Assembly (NCBI GenBank): GCA_017940445.1
Contig: JAGAYQ010000343.1
Coordinates: forward strand, 1 to 9,113
Source: Pyramidobacter sp.
GTDB lineage: Bacteria > Synergistota > Synergistia > Synergistales > Dethiosulfovibrionaceae
Reading direction: 5' to 3'
DNA length: 9,113 bases
Shown here: positions 1 to 5,914 of the stretch, one piece after another
Position numbering within the stretch: position 1 is the stretch's first letter
How the letters are laid out: every line of letters begins with the position of its first letter
Translations under genes and position numbers: made by a program
Notes under the pieces: generated by a model
What the model saw: the letters and a program-made list of their open reading frames with translations, nothing else
What the model was told of the DNA's origin: nothing
The model's database searches: none

Positions 1-140
1 ACGAGCAGGGCGATGGCCATCGTTGCCGAAAGGCCGGGCATGGCGCCGACAAACAGGCCGAGAGCGGTGCCGCCGCACATGGCAAGCATGTTCTGCCACT
101 GGAAAATGGTCGTCAGACCAAGAAGGATGCTGTCAAACAT
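1..140 (-). CDS. tctA: TctA-family large membrane subunit of a TTT transporter (partial, N-terminus only)
   Basis: Only the first 46 codons are inside the window; the gene continues past the left edge. The translation begins MFDSILLGLTTIFQWQNM and reaches GAMPGLSATMAIALL at about residues 32-46. That is the glycine/proline motif (PGL-T/S-ATM-x-IA) near the N-terminus of the large, roughly 12-helix TctA subunit of tripartite tricarboxylate transporters. TctA forms the inner-membrane channel that moves the substrate delivered by the periplasmic TctC protein, usually driven by H+ or Na+. The ATG is preceded by a strong ribosome-binding site, AAAGGAGG at 157-150, which overlaps the tctB stop codon. 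Only 15 nt separate the genes, so translation is probably coupled. The family call is secure from motif plus position; the substrate cannot be read from this fragment. Confidence 0.88.
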   Translation of the reverse strand, partial: MFDSILLGLTTIFQWQNMLAMCGGTALGLFVGAMPGLSATMAIALL

Positions 141-155
141 GTCAGAAAGCCTCCT

Positions 156-602
156 TTAGGCGCCCAGCAGCGGCTCAAGCAGACCGAGCGGCACGGGAAG
201 GTTGAGGAACCAGACGAAGACCAGATAGACAAACGCGCAGAAAAACACCGACAGGAACACGGCTTTGATAAATCCGGCGGCGCGCAGATAGAGATAGCTG
301 ATGAGCATGAACACGGGCGTGGAGACGAAATAGCCCGCTTTTTCCGTGACAGCGATGTAGACGGCGATCATCGCGCCGTAGATGCACACGCGCGCGACGT
401 TGATCTTCGCGCCCTGCGCTTCGGGCGGCGCACTGCGCCAGGCGTTGAACGACATCACCGCGGCGAGTACGAAGATCAGCCCCGAGACAAGCTGCGGAAA
501 TAGTGCGGCCGACGCCGGCATCGTCCCGGCCTGAATGTAGAAATACAGGCCGACGGCGACGGCGAACAGCGAAAAGAGAAGATGTTTCAGAAAATACGAC
601 AT
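156..602 (-). CDS. tctB: TctB-family small membrane subunit of a TTT transporter
   Basis: This is a 148-residue, very hydrophobic protein, the usual size for TctB, the small poorly conserved subunit with about four transmembrane helices. Hydrophobic segments lie at about residues 5-24, 33-54, 70-87, 90-107 and 112-134, with a short polar linker near 55-69. The C-terminal LNLPVPLGLLEP fits the Leu/Pro-rich end typical of the family. TctB pairs with TctA in the cytoplasmic membrane to import a carboxylate presented by TctC. The ATG at 602-600 has AAAGGAG about 8 nt upstream. The gene lies 101 nt downstream of tctC, behind an intrinsic terminator, and 15 nt before tctA. TctB is weakly conserved in sequence, so the call rests on size, topology and its place between tctC and tctA. 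Confidence 0.87.
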   Translation of the reverse strand: MSYFLKHLLFSLFAVAVGLYFYIQAGTMPASAALFPQLVSGLIFVLAAVMSFNAWRSAPPEAQGAKINVARVCIYGAMIAVYIAVTEKAGYFVSTPVFMLISYLYLRAAGFIKAVFLSVFFCAFVYLVFVWFLNLPVPLGLLEPLLGA

Positions 603-635
603 AAAAAGCTCCTTTGCCGAAAATGCAAACAGTTG

Positions 636-668
636 AAAAAAGGCGGTTTCACCGGAATGAAACCGCCT
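636..668 (-). terminator. Intrinsic terminator/attenuator between tctC and tctB
   Basis: On the minus strand an 11-bp perfect stem (AGGCGGTTTCA and its complement, 668-658 with 651-641) closes a 6-nt loop and is followed by six Ts (641-636). It lies 35 nt after the tctC stop and 34 nt before the tctB start. No obvious second promoter is seen before tctB, so tctBA expression probably depends on readthrough. This would give more binding protein than membrane subunits, as in many binding-protein-dependent transport operons. It could also act as an mRNA 3'-end stabiliser for tctC. Confidence 0.85.
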
Positions 669-703
669 CGCGAGTCAGATCAGAACGATACGATCGCCGA
701 AAA

Positions 704-1675
704 CTAGTGCTTCTGGAACTGGTCCTTCACTTCGTTCCAGATCTCGGTGAAGTCCTTCTCCTGCTTCTTGAGCATCGCCTGATACTCATCGCCGTACTTC
801 ATGTCGATGATCGAAGCGCGGTCGGCGCAGGCCTTCTTGAACTCGGGCATCTCGGCCATCTTCTTGAAAGCCTCGATCAGCACCGTGCGGGCTTCCTCGG
901 GAATGCCGGCGGGAGCGCTGTAGCCGCGCGACGAACCGGACACCACGTCGATGCCCTTCTCACGCATCGTGGGCACATCGGGGAGAAGCTCGTAGCGGTT
1001 CTCGGCCATGATCGCCAGCGCGCGAAGGTTGCCGGCCTTGATCTGGGGGAAGACGATGCCGATGTTGTTGAAGCTCACGTCGATCTTCTTGCCCATCGCC
1101 GCCTGCCACGAGGGACCGTCACCCTCGAAGGGCACCATCTGGACCTTGAGGCCGGAAGCCTTCTCGAAGATCAGCGTCGTGAAGAAATCGTCGCCGCCCA
1201 CGCCGGAGTTGCCGACGGTGACCTTGCCAGGATTGGCCTTCACGGCTTCGATGAAGTCGTCAAACGTCTTGAGAGGACTGTCGGCAGCCACGACGACGAT
1301 GCCGGGGTCCGTGACGACGTTGGCGATCGGCGTCAGCTCGTCCACATTGTAGGTGATCGCGGGCGTCATGATGTAGTTGGTAAGAAGCATCGGCGTGTTG
1401 GTGATGGACACCGTGTAGCCGTCCTTGCGCGTGGCTTTGGCCAGCTGCGTCCAGGCGATCGCGCCGGTGGCACCGGGGATGTACTGGTTGACGAACGACT
1501 TGCCGAGGACCTTCTCAAGGTAAGGCTGCGTCAGCTGAGCGAGCGTGTCGCTGCCGCCGCCGGCCTTGAAGCCCTGAAGCACGGTGATCTGCTTGGTGGG
1601 GTAAGCCGCAAAGGCTGCCGAAGCCGCCAGAGCCGCGATCGCGGCAGCGCAGAACAGTTTCTTGCTGATATTCAT
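704..1675 (-). CDS. tctC: TctC/Bug-family periplasmic substrate-binding protein of a TTT transporter
   Basis: The protein has 323 residues, normal for the Bug/TctC receptor family. Residues 1-23 are a Sec signal peptide (Lys-Lys, a hydrophobic Ala-rich core, then AFA before AYPTKQ). There is no lipobox cysteine, so the product should be free in the periplasm, as in a diderm cell. The mature start, YPTKQITVLQGFKAGGGSD, matches the family's first strand and binding loop. The loop Gly-Gly-Gly-Ser-Asp (39-43) replaces the commoner Gly-Gly-x-x-Asp form. Later family features are the GNSG-GGDD region and IPEEARTVLIEAFKKM. It captures a carboxylate or amino acid and passes it to TctAB. The ATG at 1675 is chosen because AGGAGG precedes it and it gives a proper signal peptide; the longer frame adds 31 unlikely residues. 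The ligand is unknown. Confidence 0.93.
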   Translation of the reverse strand: MNISKKLFCAAAIAALAASAAFAAYPTKQITVLQGFKAGGGSDTLAQLTQPYLEKVLGKSFVNQYIPGATGAIAWTQLAKATRKDGYTVSITNTPMLLTNYIMTPAITYNVDELTPIANVVTDPGIVVVAADSPLKTFDDFIEAVKANPGKVTVGNSGVGGDDFFTTLIFEKASGLKVQMVPFEGDGPSWQAAMGKKIDVSFNNIGIVFPQIKAGNLRALAIMAENRYELLPDVPTMREKGIDVVSGSSRGYSAPAGIPEEARTVLIEAFKKMAEMPEFKKACADRASIIDMKYGDEYQAMLKKQEKDFTEIWNEVKDQFQKH

Positions 1676-1701
1676 GGTGAAACTCCTCCTTATGATCATT
1701 T

Positions 1702-1719
1702 CAGTCCCGAAAGGGACTG
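1702..1719 (-). other. Hairpin in the tctC mRNA leader
   Basis: A 7-bp perfect inverted repeat (CAGTCCC/GGGACTG) with a 4-nt loop lies about 15 nt upstream of the tctC ribosome-binding site. Read on the minus strand the loop is TTTC and no T-run follows, so it is not a terminator. It may protect the 5' end of the transcript or keep the ribosome-binding site open. It lies inside the leader predicted from the promoter at 1789-1817. Confidence 0.5.
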
Positions 1720-1788
1720 TAAAACCCTTATGAAAATGATAGAATGAGAAACGACGTGAAAACAGCAAACTTTGTTACACCATGCACT

Positions 1789-1817
1789 ATTCTAAACAGC
1801 ATTTAATATCAAGTAAA
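1789..1817 (-). promoter_or_regulatory. Predicted sigma-70 promoter of the tctCBA operon
   Basis: On the minus strand, TTTACT (1817-1812; 4 of 6 consensus positions) and TAGAAT (1794-1789; 5 of 6) are separated by exactly 17 nt. Transcription would start near 1782, leaving a leader of about 107 nt before tctC. A -35 box away from consensus fits a promoter that needs a LysR-type activator. A GTAA-N7-TTAC dyad at 1813-1827, also of T-N11-A form, overlaps this -35 and could be the activator's second binding site. A competing -10-like TATCAT at 1741-1736 has a poorly spaced -35. Confidence 0.5.
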
Positions 1818-1828
1818 TCAGCCTTACG

Positions 1829-1855
1829 CTTGTCGGAAAACAAGTTTTGACTTGT
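1829..1855. promoter_or_regulatory. LysR-type operator: three alternating half-sites
   Basis: CTTGT (1829-1833), ACAAG (1840-1844) and CTTGT (1851-1855) are each separated by 6 bp, so adjacent half-sites are 11 bp apart, about one helical turn. The first pair contains the T-N11-A signature of LysR-family recognition sites. Relative to the predicted tctC start (about 1782) the block spans roughly -47 to -73, where these regulators usually anchor. The third half-site shares two bases with the predicted lysR -35 element (1847-1852), which fits autorepression. The likely binder is the LysR regulator encoded next to it. Confidence 0.6.
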
Positions 1856-1874
1856 GACTTTTGAAAGCGATACC
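1847..1874 (+). promoter_or_regulatory. Possible lysR promoter
   Basis: TTGACT (1847-1852) is a good -35 match. The best -10 at permissible spacing is GATACC (1869-1874; 16-nt gap), which is weak. A weak -10 is common for LysR genes. The start would lie near 1881, leaving a very short leader before the TTG codon at 1898. The assignment is tentative. Confidence 0.35.
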
Positions 1875-1897
1875 GGAAAAACAGGAAGGTGACCGCA

Positions 1898-2914
1898 TTG
1901 GACCGAAATCAGGAACTCTTTATGCAGGTCGTCAAGGAGGGCAGCTTTACGAAGGCCGCGGCGGCGGCCTACATGTCGCAGCAGGCAGTGAGCGAACACA
2001 TCCGCAACCTCGAAGAGCGGTACGGCGTCAGGCTGTTCACCCGCAAGCCCCGCCTGGCGCTGACCGAGGAGGGCGAGATCCTCCGCCAGGCGCTGCTCCA
2101 GATCAGCAACAAAGAGCAGGACGTCAAGCTCCGCTTCGAGCAGCTCAGCAAGGGCGTTGCCGGCAATATCAACCTCGGCATCAACAGCTCGCGCAGCAGC
2201 TGGCTGATCCCCTGCTTTTACACAGCGTACCGCAGAAAATTTCCCCACGTCTCGCTCTCCATCTATTCCGACGATACCGTGCGCCTGACAGAACAGCTCC
2301 GCCACGGCGACCTCGACATCATGTTCGGCGTCAACGCCGCGTTCGATCAGTCGCTCGACTATCTGCACCTCACCGACGACAGCATCTATTTCGTCGCCTC
2401 GCGCCTGTTCCTGAAAAAACGCGCCGGCGCGTCTGATGCTGACATCGACGACTGGACGGAAGGCTGCGTGCCCGCTGCGGTGATCGAGCGCGTGCCCGTG
2501 TCGATGAACACGGTGCAGAGCACCCTCGCCAAGCTGGTGTCGCAGTTTTTTGACGAAGCGCGCATCGCCCCCGAGCTGGCCCTGCGCACCAGCAACCTGA
2601 ACACGCACATCAACCTGTGCGCCTCGCATCAGGTCGGCGCGTTTCTGCCCACCGGCATCATCCCTGCGGTGATCGAGCGCGCCAAAACGATCACTTCGTC
2701 TGACGAACGGCTCTGCGTGCTGCGCCTGCCGACCGATCAGGCGCAGCTCAAGCTGAGGATCGACTGCGTCCTGCCCGGCGGCAGCCTCGCCGGCGGCGAC
2801 GATCCGCTTTCAGCCCTGCCGGCCTTCAAATCCACCTTTATCACAATGCTGCGCCAAACCTGTCAGTCATACACGCGTCTCGTCGACCGCTGGCTGCCCG
2901 GCGGCAGAGCATAA
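1898..2914 (+). CDS. LysR-family transcriptional regulator, probably of the divergent tctCBA operon
   Basis: The N-terminal winged helix-turn-helix is clear: MDRNQELFMQVVKEGSFTKA (residues 1-20), then AAAYMSQQAVSEHIRNLEE (22-40), RYGVRLFTRKPR and LTEEGE (55-60). This is the standard LysR pattern, with Ser-Gln-Gln-Ala-Val-Ser in the recognition helix. A linker helix follows, then an effector-binding domain from about residue 89 (GNINLGIN) with the RHGDLDIMFGV segment of the periplasmic-binding fold. The start is TTG at 1898, because AAGGTGA (1886-1892) sits 5 nt upstream and residue 2 onward matches usual LysR starts. A GTG at 1889 would lie on top of that ribosome-binding site. At 338 residues it is some 30-40 longer than a typical LysR protein; the surplus is probably the C-terminal tail. 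Divergence from tctC and the shared operator suggest that it activates tctCBA in response to the transported substrate and represses itself. Confidence 0.93.
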   Translation: MDRNQELFMQVVKEGSFTKAAAAAYMSQQAVSEHIRNLEERYGVRLFTRKPRLALTEEGEILRQALLQISNKEQDVKLRFEQLSKGVAGNINLGINSSRSSWLIPCFYTAYRRKFPHVSLSIYSDDTVRLTEQLRHGDLDIMFGVNAAFDQSLDYLHLTDDSIYFVASRLFLKKRAGASDADIDDWTEGCVPAAVIERVPVSMNTVQSTLAKLVSQFFDEARIAPELALRTSNLNTHINLCASHQVGAFLPTGIIPAVIERAKTITSSDERLCVLRLPTDQAQLKLRIDCVLPGGSLAGGDDPLSALPAFKSTFITMLRQTCQSYTRLVDRWLPGGRA

Positions 2915-2947
2915 GCAGCAGGCATTTCAACGGTATACTCAAAATAG

Positions 2948-3003
2948 AACCGCGCCGTCCGGCATGTTCCTCATGGAACTGCCAAGGCGGCGCGGTTTGT
3001 TTT
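2948..3003 (+). terminator. Intrinsic terminator after lysR
   Basis: A long hairpin has a 10-bp perfect base (AACCGCGCCG with CGGCGCGGTT, 2948-2957 with 2988-2997). It continues through an internal CC/GG pair and a bulged GGCA-T-GTTCC/GGAAC-TGCC upper stem with loop TCAT. The tail TTTGTTTT follows at 2996-3003. It lies 33 nt after the lysR stop and isolates lysR from iadA. Confidence 0.85.
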
Positions 3004-3012
3004 GCGGAAAGT

Positions 3013-3041
3013 TTGTCAAAGCGGTCTTTGCATTCTATAAT
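3013..3041 (+). promoter_or_regulatory. Sigma-70 promoter of iadA
   Basis: TTGTCA (3013-3018) and a perfect TATAAT (3036-3041) are separated by exactly 17 nt, a near-consensus promoter. Transcription should start at about 3048. An ATG at 3050 would then have no leader, which helps place the true iadA start further downstream. Nothing resembling a dedicated operator is visible. Confidence 0.85.
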
Positions 3042-3085
3042 AAACGCAGATGCAAATGCAGCACAGCAGAAAGGATGCGATGCGA

Positions 3086-4261
3086 ATGGCTCTTGCCGGG
3101 CTGATCGTGAAAAACTGTGACGTGTGGACGCCTGAACATGCGGGCGTGACGGATGTGACGGCGCTGGACGGGAAGGTCGTCTCGCTTGAAAAGGACGCGT
3201 GGAAGGAACTGCGCGCTTCACGCTGCGTGGAATGGACGGAGGTCGACGGCACGGGGCTGACGTGCGCGCCGGGGCTGGTCGATATCCACTGTCATTTCGG
3301 CGGCGCCGGCGGCGAGGGGGGAGCGGTGTACCGCACGCCGCCGCTTCAGCTGAGCGACCTGACAACGGCAGGGATCACCACGGCGGTGGGGCTGCTGGGC
3401 ACGGACGGATTCTGCCGCTCGCTGCGCGAGCTGCTGATGAAGACGCGCGCGCTGAACGACGAGGGGATTTCCGCGTGGATGTGGACGGGCTCGTACCAGA
3501 TCCCCGGTCCGACCCTGACGGGCGACGCTGCCAGCGACATCCTGCTGATCGACCGGGTGATCGGGCTGAAAGTGGCCTATTCCGATCACCGTGCCTCGCA
3601 GACGAGCGTGCAGGCGCTTCAGGATTACGCGGCGCAGTCGCGCGTGGGCGGCATCATGGCCGGCAAGGGCGGGGCGGTGATGGTGCACATCGGCGAGGGA
3701 GAACGGCGGCTGGAGCCGTTCCTTCAGATCGCCGAGAACAGCGACATCCCGCTGAAGCAGTTCATCCCCACGCATCTGAACCGCTCTGAGAGCGTCTTTG
3801 CCCAGGCGGTCACGTTCGGCAAAAAGGGCGGCCGGATCGATTTTTCTTCCGGCGTGTCGGAACGGTGCTTCTTCCCCGGCGCGGTGAAACCGAGCGAAGC
3901 AGCGGCGCGCGCTCTTGAAGCGGGCGTGCCGCTGGAACACATCACGATGAGCTCTGACGGCAACGGCGTGATGACGCGCCTGCTTGAAAACGGCGAAAAG
4001 CAGCCGCTGATGGCCCCTGTCCATTCGCTGCTGGAGGAGTTTTTCGACATGATCCGCGAGGGGCTGAGCGTGGAAACGGCGTCCCGCATCTGCGCCGCCA
4101 ATCCGGCTGCGGCTGTCGGGCTGAGAAAGGGCACGCTGAGTGTGGGCGGCGATGCCGATCTGCTCCTGTTCACGCCGGATCTGACGCTCGAAAAGGTGAT
4201 CGCGAAGGGGCGCGTGCTTGTCGACGGAGACCGGGCCGTGAAAGGTCTGTTTGAGCGCTGA
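3086..4261 (+). CDS. iadA: Isoaspartyl (beta-aspartyl) dipeptidase, M38 amidohydrolase
   Basis: This cytoplasmic binuclear zinc enzyme hydrolyses beta-aspartyl dipeptides left by degradation of proteins with isomerised Asp/Asn. From the ATG at 3086 the product has 391 residues, against 390 for Escherichia coli IadA. The catalytic set appears in register with the E. coli numbering as I recall it: His68 and His70 (DIHCHFGGAGGEGG), Glu77, Tyr137, the carbamylated metal-bridging Lys162 (RVIGLKVAYSDHR), Arg169, His201 (VHIGEG), His230 and Arg233 (THLNRS). The catalytic Asp is at 291 (MSSDGNG; Asp285 in E. coli). AAAGGA at 3070-3075 is about 10 nt before this ATG; an in-frame ATG at 3080 is the alternative. 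Codons end in G unusually often (ACG, GTG, CTG, GCG, GGG). The gene has its own promoter and no strong terminator before nhaC, so some readthrough is possible. Confidence 0.95.
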   Translation: MALAGLIVKNCDVWTPEHAGVTDVTALDGKVVSLEKDAWKELRASRCVEWTEVDGTGLTCAPGLVDIHCHFGGAGGEGGAVYRTPPLQLSDLTTAGITTAVGLLGTDGFCRSLRELLMKTRALNDEGISAWMWTGSYQIPGPTLTGDAASDILLIDRVIGLKVAYSDHRASQTSVQALQDYAAQSRVGGIMAGKGGAVMVHIGEGERRLEPFLQIAENSDIPLKQFIPTHLNRSESVFAQAVTFGKKGGRIDFSSGVSERCFFPGAVKPSEAAARALEAGVPLEHITMSSDGNGVMTRLLENGEKQPLMAPVHSLLEEFFDMIREGLSVETASRICAANPAAAVGLRKGTLSVGGDADLLLFTPDLTLEKVIAKGRVLVDGDRAVKGLFER

Positions 4262-4310
4262 TACTGGTTTTGTGCGAAAAGTCGCAGTAAATAAGGTTTA
4301 TTTTGGGGGA

Positions 4311-4339
4311 TTGACAGAAAAAATACTTTTCACTATACT
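4311..4339 (+). promoter_or_regulatory. Strong sigma-70 promoter of nhaC
   Basis: A perfect TTGACA (4311-4316) and TATACT (4334-4339; 5 of 6) are separated by exactly 17 nt. The predicted start is near 4346, leaving a structured leader of about 95 nt. The rest of the iadA-nhaC gap (4262-4310) holds only two weak hairpins without T-runs. Confidence 0.87.
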
Positions 4340-4344
4340 GAAAA

Positions 4345-4440
4345 GGCCGAGCGGGGCGAAGCTGCATCCCCGTGCGGTGAATCTGTTGCACCGGCCCGTT
4401 GGGGCCGTATCATACAATCTTTTCAGGGAGGCTGGTTTTT
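4345..4440 (+). promoter_or_regulatory. Structured nhaC leader RNA, candidate riboregulator
   Basis: The leader can fold into a three-way junction. P1 pairs GGCC 4345-4348 with GGCC 4393-4396. P2 pairs CGGGG 4352-4356 with CCCCG 4368-4372 around an 11-nt loop. P3 pairs GGTG 4376-4379 with CACC 4389-4392 around a 9-nt loop. A competing 6-bp hairpin, CGGCCC 4392-4397 with GGGCCG 4402-4407 (loop GTTG), uses the same bases as P1, so the two states exclude each other. No T-run follows the hairpin directly, so control, if any, would be at translation or by another mechanism. The ribosome-binding site GGGAGG is at 4427-4432. Known Na+- and Li+-sensing riboswitches control Na+ transporter genes, which makes this worth testing, but I do not recognise a known consensus here. 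Confidence 0.45.
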
Positions 4441-5847
4441 ATGGCAGAGAAAGTAGTAAAGCCGCACAAGGAAGTCGGCCTTGGCGGAGCGGTGCTGATC
4501 ATGCTCATGATCCTCGCGATCATGGTGCTCGGCAAGCTGTTCATGAACTTTGACACCGGCATGCTGTGCCTGATCGTGGCGCTGGCGACGACCTGCGTTT
4601 TCGTGTTCGTCTACGGCTTCACGTGGGACTACATGTTCAAGGAGGGCGTCATTCCCATGGTCGCCCGCGCCTCGGGCGCGATCCTGATCCTGCTCATCGT
4701 CGGACCGATGATCGCCATCTGGATGGCCGGCGGCACCGTGCCCTATCTGATCAAGGTCGGTCTGTCGATCCTCAAGCCCAGCACGTTCCTTGTCTCGGCT
4801 TCGATCATCTGCGCCATTTCGTCCGTGCTGACGGGCACCTCGTGGGGCTCGGCGGCCACGTTCGGCGTCGCCCTCATGGGCATCGGCCACGGCCTGGGCA
4901 TCAACCCCGCCGCTACGGCCGGAGCCGTCATCGCCGGCAGCTACTTCGGCGACAAGGTCAGCCCCATCTCCGACACCACGGTCCTCGCCGCTGCGACGGC
5001 TGAGTGCGACATCATGGATCACATCAAGTCGATGATGTGGACCACGCTGCCCGCGTTCTGCATCGGCCTCGCCGTGTATGCCTACGTCGGCTCGTCCAGC
5101 GCCACCGAGATGGACATGACCCGCATCAACGAGATCGTCGGCGCCATCGACAAGTCGTACAAGCTCACGCCGCTCGTCCTCATCCCTGCGGCTGTCATGC
5201 TCGTCCTCTCCTACATGGGCAAGCCCACCATCCCCGTGCTCTGGGCCTCGATGGTCTCGGCCATCCCCTTCGCGATGATGCAGGGCCACTCGCTGCCCGC
5301 GATCGTCAAGATCATGGCCAGCGGCCCCAAGGCTGCCACGGGCGTGAAGGTGGTCGACAACCTGCTCAGCCGCGGCGGACTTTCGTTCATGTCCGGCTCC
5401 GTCGTCGTCGTGTTCTTCGCCTACATCTTCGCCGGCCAGCTTGAGTGCACCGGCACGATCAAGGTCATCACCAAGAACCTGCGCGAGAAGTTCATCGGCT
5501 CCAGCATCGGCCGCCTCGTCTTCTCGACCTCGGTCACGGGCATCGTCACCGCGCTCGGCACCGGCAACAGCTACCTGTCGATCATCATGCCCGGCATCAT
5601 GTACCGCGAGCCGTTCGATGAGTTCGGCATCCACCGCAAGGTGCTGTCGCGCACGCTCGAAGACTCCGGCACCGTGTTCGTGCCCCTGATCCCCTGGTCG
5701 GCCGCGGGCGTGTACATGGCAGGCGTGCTCGGCGTGCCCGTCATGGACTACGTGCCCTGGACCATCATGTGCTATGCGGGCTTCATCCTGGCGTGGATCT
5801 ACGCGTTCTGCAACATCGCCATCTTCAAGGTCAAGAAAGAAGCGTAA
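4441..5847 (+). CDS. nhaC: NhaC-family Na+/H+ antiporter (or related Na+-coupled exchanger)
   Basis: This is a 468-residue polytopic inner-membrane protein, the usual NhaC length, with roughly 11-12 hydrophobic segments. Family motifs are clear: TGTSWGSAATFGVAL (131-145), then GAVIAGSYFGDKVSPISDTT (161-180), and in the second half TALGTGNSYLSIIMPG and LEDSGTVFVPLIPWSAAG. NhaC proteins expel Na+ in exchange for H+. The same family includes MleN, a malate/lactate antiporter, so exchange of organic anions is a real alternative. The ATG at 4441 has GGGAGG 8 nt upstream; an in-frame TTG at 4399 lies inside the structured leader. It follows iadA on the same strand but has its own strong promoter. 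Its codons mostly end in C, unlike the G-ending pattern of iadA, which suggests higher expression or a different history. Confidence 0.9.
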   Translation: MAEKVVKPHKEVGLGGAVLIMLMILAIMVLGKLFMNFDTGMLCLIVALATTCVFVFVYGFTWDYMFKEGVIPMVARASGAILILLIVGPMIAIWMAGGTVPYLIKVGLSILKPSTFLVSASIICAISSVLTGTSWGSAATFGVALMGIGHGLGINPAATAGAVIAGSYFGDKVSPISDTTVLAAATAECDIMDHIKSMMWTTLPAFCIGLAVYAYVGSSSATEMDMTRINEIVGAIDKSYKLTPLVLIPAAVMLVLSYMGKPTIPVLWASMVSAIPFAMMQGHSLPAIVKIMASGPKAATGVKVVDNLLSRGGLSFMSGSVVVVFFAYIFAGQLECTGTIKVITKNLREKFIGSSIGRLVFSTSVTGIVTALGTGNSYLSIIMPGIMYREPFDEFGIHRKVLSRTLEDSGTVFVPLIPWSAAGVYMAGVLGVPVMDYVPWTIMCYAGFILAWIYAFCNIAIFKVKKEA

Positions 5848-5856
5848 TTTTCAGCT

Positions 5857-5905
5857 GAACAAAAAAACTCCGCTCCGGTTCGTCCGGGGCGGAGTTTTTT
5901 TGTTC
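5857..5905. terminator. Bidirectional terminator between convergent nhaC and the DUF401 gene
   Basis: A perfect 17-bp inverted repeat (GAACAAAAAAACTCCGC, 5857-5873, with its complement at 5889-5905) encloses an inner CCGG/CCGG stem. Seven Ts follow the GC stem on the plus strand (5895-5901) and seven As precede it (5861-5867), giving seven Ts on the minus strand. It lies 9 nt after both stop codons (5847 and 5915) and serves both directions. Confidence 0.93.
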
Positions 5906-5914
5906 GGGATTTTT

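Noticed and set aside
614..1747. Long plus-strand open frame of 377 codons opposite tctC
   Set aside because: It is antisense to a clear binding-protein gene. Its product is a run of Leu, Val, Asp, His and Arg without domains, as expected from the complement of GC-rich codons.
1676..1768. 31-codon upstream extension of tctC
   Set aside because: It would put 31 residues before a complete signal peptide and include the leader hairpin; the ATG at 1675 has AGGAGG.
1787..2629. Minus-strand frame of 280 codons opposite lysR
   Set aside because: It is a shadow of the LysR gene with no recognisable domain, and it would run through the operator region.
3050..3085. Earlier in-frame iadA start codons at 3050 and 3080
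   Set aside because: The ATG at 3050 falls at the predicted transcription start. Starting at 3086 reproduces the E. coli catalytic numbering and length. The ATG at 3080 is possible but too close to the ribosome-binding site.
3218..4024. Minus-strand frame of 268 codons opposite iadA
   Set aside because: It is a His/Arg/Ala-rich shadow of a gene whose catalytic residues are all present on the plus strand.
4273..4301. Two small hairpins after iadA (TGCGA/TCGCA and AAATAA/TTATTT)
   Set aside because: The stems are short or AT-only with no T-run, so I do not call a terminator.
4375..4394. Resemblance of GGTGAATC...TTGCA to part of the tetrahydrofolate riboswitch
   Set aside because: From memory, that class needs an upstream GATTC-type partner strand, which is absent here, and the gene is not a folate or vitamin transporter. 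The match is probably chance.
4399..4440. TTG start extending nhaC by 14 residues
   Set aside because: The TTG lies in the loop of a stable hairpin without a ribosome-binding site, whereas the ATG at 4441 has one.
4423..5634. Long minus-strand open frame of 403 codons opposite nhaC
   Set aside because: The product is extremely rich in Asp, His, Arg and Gly with no fold, the signature of reading C-ending codons backwards. nhaC has all the family motifs.
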